NCBI GenBank assembly: GCA_016208975.1
Contig: JACQXA010000004.1
Location: 1,923,015 to 1,987,014 of the forward strand
DNA from: Nitrospinota bacterium
GTDB taxonomy: Bacteria; Nitrospinota_A; UBA7883; JACRLM01
Reading direction: 5' to 3'
Length of the DNA: 64,000 nt
Shown here: piece after piece, positions 18,364-27,245 of the stretch
Layout: every line of letters starts with the position of its first letter
Numbering within the stretch: the stretch's first letter is position 1
The notes under the pieces: generated by a model
The model's input: the letters and a program-made list of their open reading frames with translations, nothing else
The model's database searches: none
Told to the model about the DNA's origin: nothing
Program-made: the position numbers and the translations under genes

Positions 18364-18789
18364 TTTGTTCTCTTCCATAACGGGGGAAAATTCAACCGGC
18401 CACAAAAGGATTTTTGTATAACTAACACCACCCCTGCCCGCCACCCACAGGCAAGGAACGATGCTAGCCATATCGAACGGTGAAGTCAATACCCAAAAGT
18501 CCGTTTCGCCGGCCTGGATTGCGCCAGTTTTACCGTAGCGGTTATTCGAGGCTGTAAAGGCGCGCCAAACGAAGATTTTTCTTTTACGCCGTGTTGAATA
18601 ATGTTAAATTTTCCTTTAAGGATTATTTTATGCCGGGACTGGCGCAATTGCTGTTTTAAGCCTTGTTTTCCAGCCGCTTCTTGCCGGGCTTTTTCTTCCC
18701 CCAAAAGAGGTGAAATAGCGGGTGGGTTTTGCGGGTGGCCATGAACATGCGGCGCTGGCGGCGTTTTTCTTTTTGCCGGAAATTTTAGA
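18364..18789. other. 426-bp intergenic region before the transketolase genes
   Basis: Apart from the minus-strand promoter above, this stretch is more AT-rich than its surroundings. It contains an 11-base inverted repeat, ATTGCGCCAGT (18518-18528) and ACTGGCGCAAT (18638-18648), 109 bp apart. A weak TTGAAT-N17-TAAGGA (18593-18621) could drive the transketolase genes. Open frames here have no coding character, and no tRNA or known RNA was recognised. Confidence 0.5.
18461..18489 (-). promoter_or_regulatory. Sigma-70-type promoter for the Fis-like gene
   Basis: On the minus strand TTGACT (18489-18484), 17-base spacer, TAGCAT (18466-18461). It would give a leader of roughly 90 bases before the ATG at 18363. 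Confidence 0.45.
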
Positions 18790-19617
18790 ATGAAGTTCAC
18801 GCAGGACTCTAAAGAGCTTACGGACATAGCCAGGGAACTTAGGGTTGATATCCTCAGGATGCTGGCCCGCTCCGGATCCGGCCATACTGGCGGATCACTC
18901 TCATGTATAGACATTATTACGGCGCTTTATTTTTCCAAGATGAACCACAGCCCCCATTTCGGCAAGGACGCCGACAGGGACGTGTTCGTGCTGAGCAAGG
19001 GGCACGCCGCCCCGGCGCTGTATGTGGCGCTGGCCCGGTGTGGTTATTTCGACAGGTCCCACCTGGATTCGCTCCGGAAACTTAACGCCATCCTTTCCGG
19101 CCATCCTTACTCCCCCTCCACGCCCGGTGTGGAGGTGTCCACCGGCTCGCTGGGGCAGGGGCTTTCCCTGGCAAACGGCATCGCGCTGGGCTACAGGCTG
19201 GACGGCAAGAAGGGCACGGTGTTCTGCATGATGGGGGACGGGGAGAGCCAGGAAGGCCAGATATGGGAGGCGGCCATGACCGCCGCCCATTACAAGCTGG
19301 ACAACGTGGTGGGTATCGTGGACAACAACGGCCTTCAGATAGACGGCAAGGTGTCCGACGTGATGAACATCGAGCCCATTGGCGACAAATGGCGCGCCTT
19401 CGGGTGGGAAGTCATAGAGATAGACGGCCACAACATGGAGTCGATCATGGACGCCGTGGATAGGGCAGTGGCGGTAAAAGGAAAGCCCGCGCTCATCTGG
19501 GCGCATACAGTCAAGGGGAAGGGAGTTTCCTTTATGGAGAACAAGGTTTCTTTCCATGGCACAACCCCTTCCGCCGATGAGTTGGAAAAGGCCATGGCCG
19601 AGCTTGCCGCCGTTTGA
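18790..19617 (+). CDS. Transketolase, N-terminal subunit
   Basis: 275 residues. It is the thiamine-diphosphate-binding half of a split transketolase: GHTGGSL near 36, SKGHAAPALY, GSLGQGLS and GDGESQEGQIWE, with the paired acidic/Asn cofactor motif (DNNGLQIDG). Transketolase moves two-carbon units in the pentose phosphate pathway. The partner half follows at 24 bp, so both belong to one operon. Confidence 0.95.
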   Translation: MKFTQDSKELTDIARELRVDILRMLARSGSGHTGGSLSCIDIITALYFSKMNHSPHFGKDADRDVFVLSKGHAAPALYVALARCGYFDRSHLDSLRKLNAILSGHPYSPSTPGVEVSTGSLGQGLSLANGIALGYRLDGKKGTVFCMMGDGESQEGQIWEAAMTAAHYKLDNVVGIVDNNGLQIDGKVSDVMNIEPIGDKWRAFGWEVIEIDGHNMESIMDAVDRAVAVKGKPALIWAHTVKGKGVSFMENKVSFHGTTPSADELEKAMAELAAV

Positions 19618-19641
19618 CACGCCGGATTATTAGGAATTGAA

Positions 19642-20616
19642 ATGAAAAACCGCGAGAAAAAATCCCTCAGGGACGCTTATGGCGCCACGCTGGCGGAGCT
19701 TGGGGCGCAAAACAGGAACATAGTTGCGCTGGACGCGGACCTTTCGGGCTCAACCCGCACATCCGTGTTCGCCGCAAAGTTCCCGGACAGGTTCTTTAAC
19801 ATGGGCGTGGCCGAGCAGGACATGATATCCACGGCGGCGGGGCTGGCGGCGGCGGGCAAGATACCCTTCGCCTCAAGCTTCGCAATTTTCGCCTCCGGGC
19901 GGGCGTGGGAGCAGGTGCGCCAGTCGGTATGCCTGTCCAACCTCAACGTGAAGATAGTGGCCACCCATGGCGGCATCACCGTGGGGGAAGACGGCCCCAG
20001 CCACCAGGCGCTGGAAGACCTTACGCTTATGCGGGTGCTTCCCAACATGACGGTGATAGTGCCGTGCGACGCCGTGGAGACCGCGGCGGTGATGCGCAGA
20101 ATAGCGGACACTTATGGCCCCGTTTACGTGCGCGTGGCCCGGGAGAAGTTCCCAGTGATATTCGACGCCGATTACAAGTTCAACATCGGCAAGGGCGTGA
20201 TATTGCGCCATGGCTCCGACGTGGCCATCATCGCCTGCGGCTATTTGGTGAGCAAGGCGCTGGAGGCGGCGGAGGAACTGGCCGAGGAGGGTATCTCCGC
20301 GGCGGTGGTGAACATGCCCACCATAAAACCGCTGGACGAGGACCTTGTGATTCAAATGGCCTCCACCACCGGCGCCATCGTGACGGCGGAGGAGCATTCC
20401 ATTACCGGCGGGTTGGGCTCGGCGGTTATGGAGGTTGTTTGCGAGAACGAGCCTGTGCCGGTTATCCGGGTGGGCATGAAAGGGAGATTCGGCTCGTCGG
20501 GCAAGCCCGAGGAGCTAATGGACTATTACGGAATGAACGCGCCGGCCGTGGCGGAAGCGGCCCGGAGGGCCATGGCCCTCAAGACCGGCCCGGTTCAACA
20601 GAATAAAAAGGATTGA
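19642..20616 (+). CDS. Transketolase, C-terminal subunit
   Basis: 324 residues. It is the pyrimidine-binding half of the split enzyme, with FNMGVAEQDM carrying the conserved Glu, THGGITVGEDGPSHQ, and the C-terminal transketolase domain (AEEHSITGGLG). The split arrangement is common in archaea and deep-branching bacteria. The stop abuts the following protease gene, suggesting readthrough transcription. Confidence 0.95.
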   Translation: MKNREKKSLRDAYGATLAELGAQNRNIVALDADLSGSTRTSVFAAKFPDRFFNMGVAEQDMISTAAGLAAAGKIPFASSFAIFASGRAWEQVRQSVCLSNLNVKIVATHGGITVGEDGPSHQALEDLTLMRVLPNMTVIVPCDAVETAAVMRRIADTYGPVYVRVAREKFPVIFDADYKFNIGKGVILRHGSDVAIIACGYLVSKALEAAEELAEEGISAAVVNMPTIKPLDEDLVIQMASTTGAIVTAEEHSITGGLGSAVMEVVCENEPVPVIRVGMKGRFGSSGKPEELMDYYGMNAPAVAEAARRAMALKTGPVQQNKKD

Positions 20617-22056
20617 TTGGGCAAAATGCCGGAAACGAAAATCGACGACGTTAAAACCTCCGGGGGAGCCCCCCGCAGGGAAGGTTTCTTCTCCCGCTAT
20701 TCGATGTGGGCAATGACGCTGGCTTTCATCATCGGGGTGGGGCTTGGCGTGGTCAAGTCCGACTCGGTCCTGGCGGTGGTGAACACCTATGACGAGCTGG
20801 AGATTTTCGCCGACGTTTTAAGCCTGGTGGAAACCAATTATGTGGAGGAGGTGAAATCCTCCAAGCTTGTGGAGGGCGCCATAAACGGCATGCTCCGCAC
20901 ACTGGATCCCCATTCCAGCTACATGACCCCCGAGGTTTTCAAGGAAATGCAGGTTGAGACCGAAGGGGAGTTCGGCGGCATAGGAATAGAGATCACCATA
21001 GACAACGGCCAGCTTATGGTGGTTGCGCCCATGGAGGAAACCCCCGCCTGGCGCGCAGGCGTGAAGCCGGGCGACAGGATAGTGAAAGTGAACGGCGCTC
21101 CGACCCACGAGATGACCCTTATGGAAGCCGTCCGCAAGATGCGTGGCAAGAAGGGCTCCACGGTGGTGATAACCATAATGCGCGACGGGTTCGACGAACC
21201 GAAGGATTTTAACATCGTCCGCGACATCATAAAGGTGGCCAGCGTCAAGAGCCAGATGTTGCCCGACAAGTGGGGCTACATAAGGATACGCAGTTTCTCC
21301 AAGGACACCGGGGAAGAAACGGCCCGGTCCCTGGAGGAATTGAAAAACCAGGGAATGAAAGGGCTTGTGCTGGACCTGCGCAACGATCCGGGCGGGCTTT
21401 TGAACCAGGCGGTGGAAGTGTCGGAGCAGTTCCTGAAAAAGGGGGAGCTTATCGTTTACACCAAGGGGCGAATGCCGAACCAGAACATGAGGTTCACCGC
21501 CCAGAAAACCGTGGATAAAGACACTTACCCGATGGTGGCGCTGGTAAACAACGGCTCGGCCTCGGCGTCGGAAATCGTGGCTGGCGCCCTGCAGGATTTG
21601 AAGCGGGCCATAGTGGTGGGCACCCAGACTTTTGGAAAAGGCTCGGTGCAGACTATCATTCCGTTAAAAGGGGACGCGGGGCTTAGGCTGACCACGGCCC
21701 GGTACTACACCCCGTCCGGCAGGCAGATACAGGGAGTGGGAATAACGCCGGACATCGTGGTGGAACAGCCCGATGAGGAAAAGGCCGAGGCGGAGCAGAA
21801 GGCCAAGGAGAAAAAGCCCTCCCATTTGAGAGAGAGGGATCTGCAAAACTCCTTGGACTCCGACAAGCTCGAAAAGGAAAAGAAGATAAAAGACGTCAAG
21901 GAGCCCGCCGACAAGACGAAGCTTTCCAAGGATAGCAACGGGAAACGTCCGCTGGTGGACATTGAGAAGGATGTCCAGCTCCAGCGCGGCATTGCGGTGC
22001 TGAAAAGCTGGGAGATAATCGGCGACATGCAGAAGAGGCAGGGCGCCGCCAAGTGA
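20617..22056 (+). CDS. S41 family C-terminal processing peptidase
   Basis: 479 residues from a TTG with AAAAGGA 5 bases upstream; an ATG at 20626 is the alternative. One N-terminal membrane anchor (about 28-52) precedes a PDZ domain (about 115-195) and the S41 protease domain with the Ser in NNGSASASE and the Lys in TFGKGSVQT. The C-terminus is long, charged and Lys-rich. Ctp proteases trim or degrade periplasmic proteins, including cell-wall hydrolases. Pairing with the next gene, a divergent deacetylase, is a common gene order. Confidence 0.94.
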   Translation: MGKMPETKIDDVKTSGGAPRREGFFSRYSMWAMTLAFIIGVGLGVVKSDSVLAVVNTYDELEIFADVLSLVETNYVEEVKSSKLVEGAINGMLRTLDPHSSYMTPEVFKEMQVETEGEFGGIGIEITIDNGQLMVVAPMEETPAWRAGVKPGDRIVKVNGAPTHEMTLMEAVRKMRGKKGSTVVITIMRDGFDEPKDFNIVRDIIKVASVKSQMLPDKWGYIRIRSFSKDTGEETARSLEELKNQGMKGLVLDLRNDPGGLLNQAVEVSEQFLKKGELIVYTKGRMPNQNMRFTAQKTVDKDTYPMVALVNNGSASASEIVAGALQDLKRAIVVGTQTFGKGSVQTIIPLKGDAGLRLTTARYYTPSGRQIQGVGITPDIVVEQPDEEKAEAEQKAKEKKPSHLRERDLQNSLDSDKLEKEKKIKDVKEPADKTKLSKDSNGKRPLVDIEKDVQLQRGIAVLKSWEIIGDMQKRQGAAK

Positions 22057-22106
22057 TTTTATACTGGGCGGGTGCGATGGGCCGCAGGCGCCTGGAATAA
22101 AATTCC

Positions 22107-23066
22107 GTGGCGACCCGCGGCGGTAAAAAGAAATCCAAACCTGCCGGAGGCGGCGGGCGAAAGGGCCCCAAAAACCCGCTCCGCCGGTATATGGTGGAAA
22201 TCATCCTTGGTTTCGCCATCGGCATATTGGCCATAGCCGTATGGCTTCTGGCTTCCGGCGCGCTGGTGGGCGACAAGCCTGTTAAAAAGTCCGGCGCCGG
22301 AAAATCCGTAAAAGAATATGGGGAATATGGTGAAGGGCGACCCGAGGCAAGCCTTGCGCCACCGTCAAAACTGTTCATTCCATCACCCCCTCCGAAACCA
22401 AGAATAGCCATAATCATGGACGACCTGGGGGCGGACACCGCCGTTGCGGAAAAACTCCTTGCGCTGGACGCGCCCATAAACTTCGCGGTCCTGCCATACC
22501 TCCCCCATTCAAAAGACGTGGCGGTTAAAGCCACCCGGGCGGGAATGGTTGTATTACTTCATCTGCCCATGGAGCCCAAAGGTGATGATGTTCCACCGGG
22601 AAAAGGGGCGTTATACATAAAGCAAGGGGATGCGGAGATAGGCTCCATCGTAGCGGGCGATCTGGATTCGGTTCCCGGCGCCACTGGGGTGAATAACCAC
22701 ATGGGCTCGCGGTTCACGGAAGACGGCGCGAAAATGGCCGTGGCCTTAAAAGAGATAAAGGCGCGCAAAATGTTCTTCGTGGACAGCCTTACAAGCCCCC
22801 AATCGCAAGCTTATGAAACAGCCGTTTCCATGGGCCTGCCCGCTGTCCGGCGGGATGTTTTTCTGGATAACGAGAAGGATATGGAGAAGATAACGGCCCA
22901 ACTGGAAAAGCTTGGCAAAATTGCCCGGAAACGGGGTTACGCCATCGGCATCGGCCACCCATACCCTGAAACGCTGGAGGCGTTGCCCGCTGGCATATCC
23001 GCCATCAAAGACAGCGGGGTGGAGATAGTGAAAGTGACAGAACTGATCGAACAACCTGCGCGGTGA
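22107..23066 (+). CDS. Divergent polysaccharide deacetylase family protein
   Basis: 319 residues, GTG start. It has a basic N-terminus, one membrane segment near 32-55, a Pro-rich linker, then a PF04748 (DUF610) domain containing AIIMDDLGAD, FAVLPYLPHS, LLHLPMEP and a C-terminal GIGHPYPET. The family is related to carbohydrate esterase 4 but its substrate is unknown; cell-wall glycan is inferred from the neighbouring S41 protease. Confidence 0.9.
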   Translation: MATRGGKKKSKPAGGGGRKGPKNPLRRYMVEIILGFAIGILAIAVWLLASGALVGDKPVKKSGAGKSVKEYGEYGEGRPEASLAPPSKLFIPSPPPKPRIAIIMDDLGADTAVAEKLLALDAPINFAVLPYLPHSKDVAVKATRAGMVVLLHLPMEPKGDDVPPGKGALYIKQGDAEIGSIVAGDLDSVPGATGVNNHMGSRFTEDGAKMAVALKEIKARKMFFVDSLTSPQSQAYETAVSMGLPAVRRDVFLDNEKDMEKITAQLEKLGKIARKRGYAIGIGHPYPETLEALPAGISAIKDSGVEIVKVTELIEQPAR

Positions 23067-23076
23067 AATCAGCTAA

Positions 23077-24702
23077 TTAGTCGAGCCCGTATAAATAAAA
23101 ATCCTCCGGGCTTGATACGGTAAATTCCAGCCGGAATTTTTTCTTCTCCCCGGGTTTTAATGTTACGTCCCATGTAAGGATGTTGCGCTCATCCCGTTTG
23201 TCGAATTTGGGTTCCGCCACCACATCCTCCACCCTCACCTCCTCGTTTTGGGGCAGGGGAAGCTGGTCCTTTAACTCCACGACCCGTTCGGTCTTCTTGA
23301 AATTCTCCAGCTTTATCTCGTAAACGTAATGGACTGATATCCGCTTTTGCACGATTCCCTTGTCCGCCCGCTCTTTCTTTATAAGCTTGCGCTCCACCTT
23401 CATCCCCTCGTCGGCCCCGAAATCCAGCTTCACCTCCTGACCCGGGGCGGCCGGTTTCAGCTGGGATGCGCCCGTCAGGCTGTCACCCACAAAGGTCTGC
23501 GCCTCCCCGGCCAGTAGCGGGTAATCGCTGTTATTCACGAACTTTGACCGCATGTAAATATAGGGGGAAATCTTCGGTATCGTCACGTATGTGGTCTCGG
23601 GCTTGAAGGTAAGCTCCACCACGGGGATGCGGGTTTTATCCGCCCCTGATTTTATGGTGTGCCTGCCCGGAGCCTGGAAAAAAGCGTAAGCCCCGGAAGA
23701 CGCCACTTCCGCCGTGTCCGTTCTGGCTTCTTCCTCTTTGGCGGGAGCGGGCGCGGCCATGGATTGGGGCGCCATCAACGCCATATCACCCTTTTTCGTT
23801 TTCTGCTCCCTCATCGGAGAGTATGCTCCAATAATCCAGGGCTCGATGTCCGGTAGCGAGGGACTCAACAGCGGGTTAGCGGTGGAGAGGGCCACTTTTA
23901 CGTTGCCCCAGTCTTCCCCGGTGCGCTGATGGATCATGGCCGAATAGCCCACCCGCACATCATCGCTGTCCTCGGTTCGCGCGGTGTAAACCGGTTCCCA
24001 ATAGGCGCCAGGCGTGGTGTATTCCAAAGTGAAAACGCCCTTTGCCGGGCCGGCGGAAACAAAATCCACCGCCACCGATTTCAGGCTTTTCCTCGACTGG
24101 CTCTTCAGCTTGTTAAGTTCCCGGGTTAGCCTGTCCAACTCCTTTTTCATGGATTCCTGCTCGGTTTGGGCGTCTAACACCCCGGCGCCCGCTTCCACGC
24201 TTCTGCCGTAGATCATGTCCAACAGCTTGTTTAGATCGGCCACGGTGGGGCGGTATAGCGGCGGGGAGGAGGATGCTTTTTTGCCGTCCGACCCGGCAAT
24301 CTTTTCAACGAACTTCAACTGCTCCTTGCGGGCGGTGATTTTGTAATCCAGTTTTTTTATCTCGCGGTTGAGTTTTTCGATCTTCCCGGTTAATGCCGCT
24401 TCTTCCGGATTCGCGGATTCGGAAAGCTCAACGGAGGATACCCGCGCCCCTTTAATGATAACGGTAGCGCCGGTTCTGGCCGAAACCCGGACCGATGAAT
24501 CGTAAAGCCCGGATGGGAGGTTCTCGAAAACAATGGTATGGGCGCCAACGGTTGTTTCCACATCCGCCACCCTTTTAACAGATGCCCTGTCCCGGTAGAT
24601 AGACACCGAATCCACCTTCCCCTCCACCCGGATTTCCGATGACAACGCGGGGGTTGGTGAAGCGAACGACAGGGAAACCATCAGGGCGATTGATATGCGC
24701 AT
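23077..24702 (-). CDS. MuiA-like DUF4139 domain protein
   Basis: 541 residues with an N-terminal signal peptide (about 1-22). The N-terminal DUF4140 region contains SIYRDRASVKR and is followed by a coiled coil (about 95-215). The C-terminal DUF4139 beta domain has the usual AYWEPVY and VEDVVAEPKFD-type segments. The family is called mucoidy inhibitor A homolog; its molecular function is unknown. The Ala/Glu-rich insert near residue 315 is low complexity. Convergent with the deacetylase, 10 bp apart. Confidence 0.87.
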   Translation of the reverse strand: MRISIALMVSLSFASPTPALSSEIRVEGKVDSVSIYRDRASVKRVADVETTVGAHTIVFENLPSGLYDSSVRVSARTGATVIIKGARVSSVELSESANPEEAALTGKIEKLNREIKKLDYKITARKEQLKFVEKIAGSDGKKASSSPPLYRPTVADLNKLLDMIYGRSVEAGAGVLDAQTEQESMKKELDRLTRELNKLKSQSRKSLKSVAVDFVSAGPAKGVFTLEYTTPGAYWEPVYTARTEDSDDVRVGYSAMIHQRTGEDWGNVKVALSTANPLLSPSLPDIEPWIIGAYSPMREQKTKKGDMALMAPQSMAAPAPAKEEEARTDTAEVASSGAYAFFQAPGRHTIKSGADKTRIPVVELTFKPETTYVTIPKISPYIYMRSKFVNNSDYPLLAGEAQTFVGDSLTGASQLKPAAPGQEVKLDFGADEGMKVERKLIKKERADKGIVQKRISVHYVYEIKLENFKKTERVVELKDQLPLPQNEEVRVEDVVAEPKFDKRDERNILTWDVTLKPGEKKKFRLEFTVSSPEDFYLYGLD

Positions 24703-24733
24703 ATAGACCCTTCCTGGCTAGGTTGCGGGAGGA

Positions 24734-25546
24734 TTATTCCACAATGCCTATGGGTGCGTGGCCGGAAGTTTTAAGCTTTTCAGCGGCCTTGGAGGCTTCC
24801 TCCCGGCTTTCGTAACGGCCCACGCGGACTATATAAATATCCGCCCCGCCGTCACGCTGAATTGTTCTGGGGTCGAACCCTGCCCCTTTAAGCCTGGCGG
24901 CAATATCGCTGGCGGCGGATTGGCTGGTGAACACCCCGGCGGTGATAATAAGCCCTTCATTTCCCTGTTTTGTGATTTTAGGCTCGAACCCGGCTTTTTC
25001 CAGCGCCGCCTTGGCCTGTTCGGCCTCCTTGCCGGTCTTAAAATCGCCAGTCTCCACGGAGTAAATCTTGCCTTCAAGTTTGCCGATGGATATCCACGAG
25101 TTGAAACCTTTGGCGGAAAGGTCGTCTTTCAACGCCAGGGCCCAAGCCACGTCGGAAGCGCCTGCCACCTGCACGGCAAATCCTTCCATGGGGTTGGTGG
25201 CGGGAAGCTGGATGTCTTTTTCATCCACGGCGCCGGGCGCCTTGTCATCGGCGTCTATCAAATTCTGTTTTTGCAGGACGGCCATCTGGGCTTCGGATTC
25301 TTCCAGTTGCGGCGCCTGCTCGGCTTTTGCTTCCAGTTTCTGCGGAGCCGGTTTTACCGCGGCTTGTTCGCCGTCCAGCATCCCGGTCGCTACCAGTACC
25401 GCGCCAACACCCAAGGCTACGCCAGCCACAGCCAACAGCAACCTTTTGGTCTTGGATTTTTCCTGCGACTTAAACTCCCCGGCGAAATCGTCAAGATTAT
25501 GGTCCACCTCGTCGAATTCGTGGTCTTCCCTCAATCCGTCGTCCAT
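24734..25546 (-). CDS. SPOR-domain membrane protein with two SPOR repeats
   Basis: 270 residues. An acidic cytoplasmic N-terminus, one membrane segment (about 34-56) and a low-complexity linker lead to two SPOR-like repeats (about 125-190 and 200-270). SPOR domains bind septal peptidoglycan lacking stem peptides, so a cell-division or wall-remodelling role in the periplasm is likely. It lies 88 bp downstream of the sulfide:quinone reductase gene on the same strand; whether it belongs to that operon is unclear. Confidence 0.85.
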   Translation of the reverse strand: MDDGLREDHEFDEVDHNLDDFAGEFKSQEKSKTKRLLLAVAGVALGVGAVLVATGMLDGEQAAVKPAPQKLEAKAEQAPQLEESEAQMAVLQKQNLIDADDKAPGAVDEKDIQLPATNPMEGFAVQVAGASDVAWALALKDDLSAKGFNSWISIGKLEGKIYSVETGDFKTGKEAEQAKAALEKAGFEPKITKQGNEGLIITAGVFTSQSAASDIAARLKGAGFDPRTIQRDGGADIYIVRVGRYESREEASKAAEKLKTSGHAPIGIVE

Positions 25547-25633
25547 TATGTTTCCCCGGTTTTTTCAATACTATTTAGCCGTTTGTACCACAATCAACGG
25601 CCCCGGGCAAGGGGGCAATGGGAGATGCGACGG

Positions 25634-26845
25634 TTACACACCCACATCCAATACCGGAAGGCCCATGCGGATGGACTGCACGTAATAGCGTTCGAACACC
25701 AGCTTCATCAAATGGAATATCCTGCCCTTTTTATAAACCAGCCTGTTCCTTGGCGCCAATAGCGGGTCTGCGGCGATAAAAAAGGCCTTGTCGCCCGCGT
25801 CGGCCACGCATGTCACGGAAAAATTCTTGCCATCCTTTTTCAGAGCGCCAGTTATGTCCGCCACAATATTGTCCGCCGCCACACGCGCCATCCGCTCGGT
25901 CATCTGGCCTGTTTTCGGGACGCCGGTAGGCACCGGTGTTTTCAATGGCGGGATGGCCAGCGCCACCCCGGCGGAGTATATCTCCGGGTATTTAGGGTTC
26001 GAAAGGTCGTTATTGGCCAGAACGAATCCCCGCGGATTGGCCAACCCTTCCACCCCCATATAGGCGTGGCTCCCGAAGAACGGCGGGATGATTAGCGAGA
26101 AATCGTTCCCGAACTGTGGGCCATCGGAAAGATCAACCGTCTCCTCGGTTACCTTGGACAATGAAACATTGGATTTCCAGGAAATCTCCCTGTCCGCGAA
26201 TTCATCCTCCAGCGCCCGTGTAAGGCCGCCAAATCCGCCCACGCCAAAATGGCCCAGGAACGGCTCGTTGGTGAAGAAAGATATGTTGAACCGGCTCCTT
26301 ATGCCTTTGCGCCGCAACAGGGTGTCCGTGAGCATGGCCATTTCGTAGGCTGGGCCGAGGCACGAGGCGCCTTGGGCGTTGCCGAAAACCAGCGAGCCCG
26401 AGCCTTTTGCGATGGCCGCCTCCAGGGCGCTTCCCGCCTGCAACGCCTGGTCAACCGAGAAAATAGAGTAACTGTTCCCCCCCTCCGGCCCCATGCCCGG
26501 CGCGACTCCGAAATCCAGTTCCGACCCTGTGGCGATAAGCAGGTAATCGTAACGGTAGTCACCCTTAATCCCCTTGGCTATCCTGTTTTCCGGCTCCAGC
26601 CGAACTATGGTGTCCTGGGAAAAACCCACCCCCTTCCGCGCGAAAAGCCCCGGCAGGGGTATTTGAATGCGGGTGGCGTCGCGCCAGCCCATGGCCACCC
26701 AGGGTAGTGACGGGGTAAAGGTGAAATGGTCATCTTTGGAGACCACCGTTATGGAATGGCGGCCTCCCAGTATTTTGGCCAGCCGGGTGGCGGCGTGATA
26801 GCCCCCGAATGAGGAGCCGAGAATAAGGATTTCCTTGCCAGCCAT
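25634..26845 (-). CDS. Sulfide:quinone oxidoreductase-like flavoprotein
   Basis: 403 residues. The N-terminal FAD Rossmann motif ILGSSFGGYHAA is followed by the FTPSLPWVAMG segment seen in SQRs. Two Cys stand where SQR redox cysteines are expected: C162 in GASCLGPAYE and C346 in TCVADAG, resembling Cys160 and Cys356 of the Acidithiobacillus enzyme. SQR oxidises sulfide to persulfide/polysulfide and passes electrons to quinone at the membrane. Neighbouring DsrE-like and rhodanese genes agree. A type II NADH dehydrogenase is less likely because of those cysteines. Confidence 0.82.
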   Translation of the reverse strand: MAGKEILILGSSFGGYHAATRLAKILGGRHSITVVSKDDHFTFTPSLPWVAMGWRDATRIQIPLPGLFARKGVGFSQDTIVRLEPENRIAKGIKGDYRYDYLLIATGSELDFGVAPGMGPEGGNSYSIFSVDQALQAGSALEAAIAKGSGSLVFGNAQGASCLGPAYEMAMLTDTLLRRKGIRSRFNISFFTNEPFLGHFGVGGFGGLTRALEDEFADREISWKSNVSLSKVTEETVDLSDGPQFGNDFSLIIPPFFGSHAYMGVEGLANPRGFVLANNDLSNPKYPEIYSAGVALAIPPLKTPVPTGVPKTGQMTERMARVAADNIVADITGALKKDGKNFSVTCVADAGDKAFFIAADPLLAPRNRLVYKKGRIFHLMKLVFERYYVQSIRMGLPVLDVGV

Positions 26846-26866
26846 GACGGTTTCCCCTCCACCAAT

Positions 26867-27226
26867 TTAAAAAGTTACCACCCGGTCACTGTCCATGATC
26901 CACCGGTTCAACTCGCCCATTGAACCCACTTTTAACGATGAGGCCATTTCGCCCTCCCCAACGCCGCACCGGTCTATGCAGGTCTTGCAGTATTTTATTT
27001 CCGCCCCTTTCGCGGCCAGATCCACTAGCATGTCGCACAGATCGAAAGCGCCGTCTGGAGGGGTTAAAGCATCCCTCCCCGCGTCAACCGCCTCGTTGAT
27101 GAGGAATACCCTCGTCACCGAGCCGTTTTTCAAGGCCGTCTCCGCGAGCCTTATGGCGTTCCACGCCGCGTCGGATCCTGCGTATGGAGCGCTACTAATT
27201 ACCACCAGCAAAGATTTGGATTCCAT
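26867..27226 (-). CDS. DsrE/DsrF-like sulfur-carrier family protein
   Basis: 119 residues from the ATG at 27226, preceded by GGGAGGA at 9 bases; an ATG 18 bases upstream overlaps that site. The DsrE fold is shown by SSAPYAG, the AWNAIRLAETAL helix and a C-rich segment KYCKTCIDRCG near residues 78-88. DsrE relatives bind or relay sulfane sulfur on conserved Cys. It sits 21 bp before the SQR gene and 19 bp after a rhodanese fusion, so it is probably a persulfide relay in this operon. Confidence 0.82.
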   Translation of the reverse strand: MESKSLLVVISSAPYAGSDAAWNAIRLAETALKNGSVTRVFLINEAVDAGRDALTPPDGAFDLCDMLVDLAAKGAEIKYCKTCIDRCGVGEGEMASSLKVGSMGELNRWIMDSDRVVTF

Positions 27227-27245
27227 AAATATCAGTCCTCCCATG

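Noticed and set aside
18486-18914. 142-residue minus-strand frame across the transketolase start
   Set aside because: Overlaps the well-supported transketolase N-terminus and lacks any motif.
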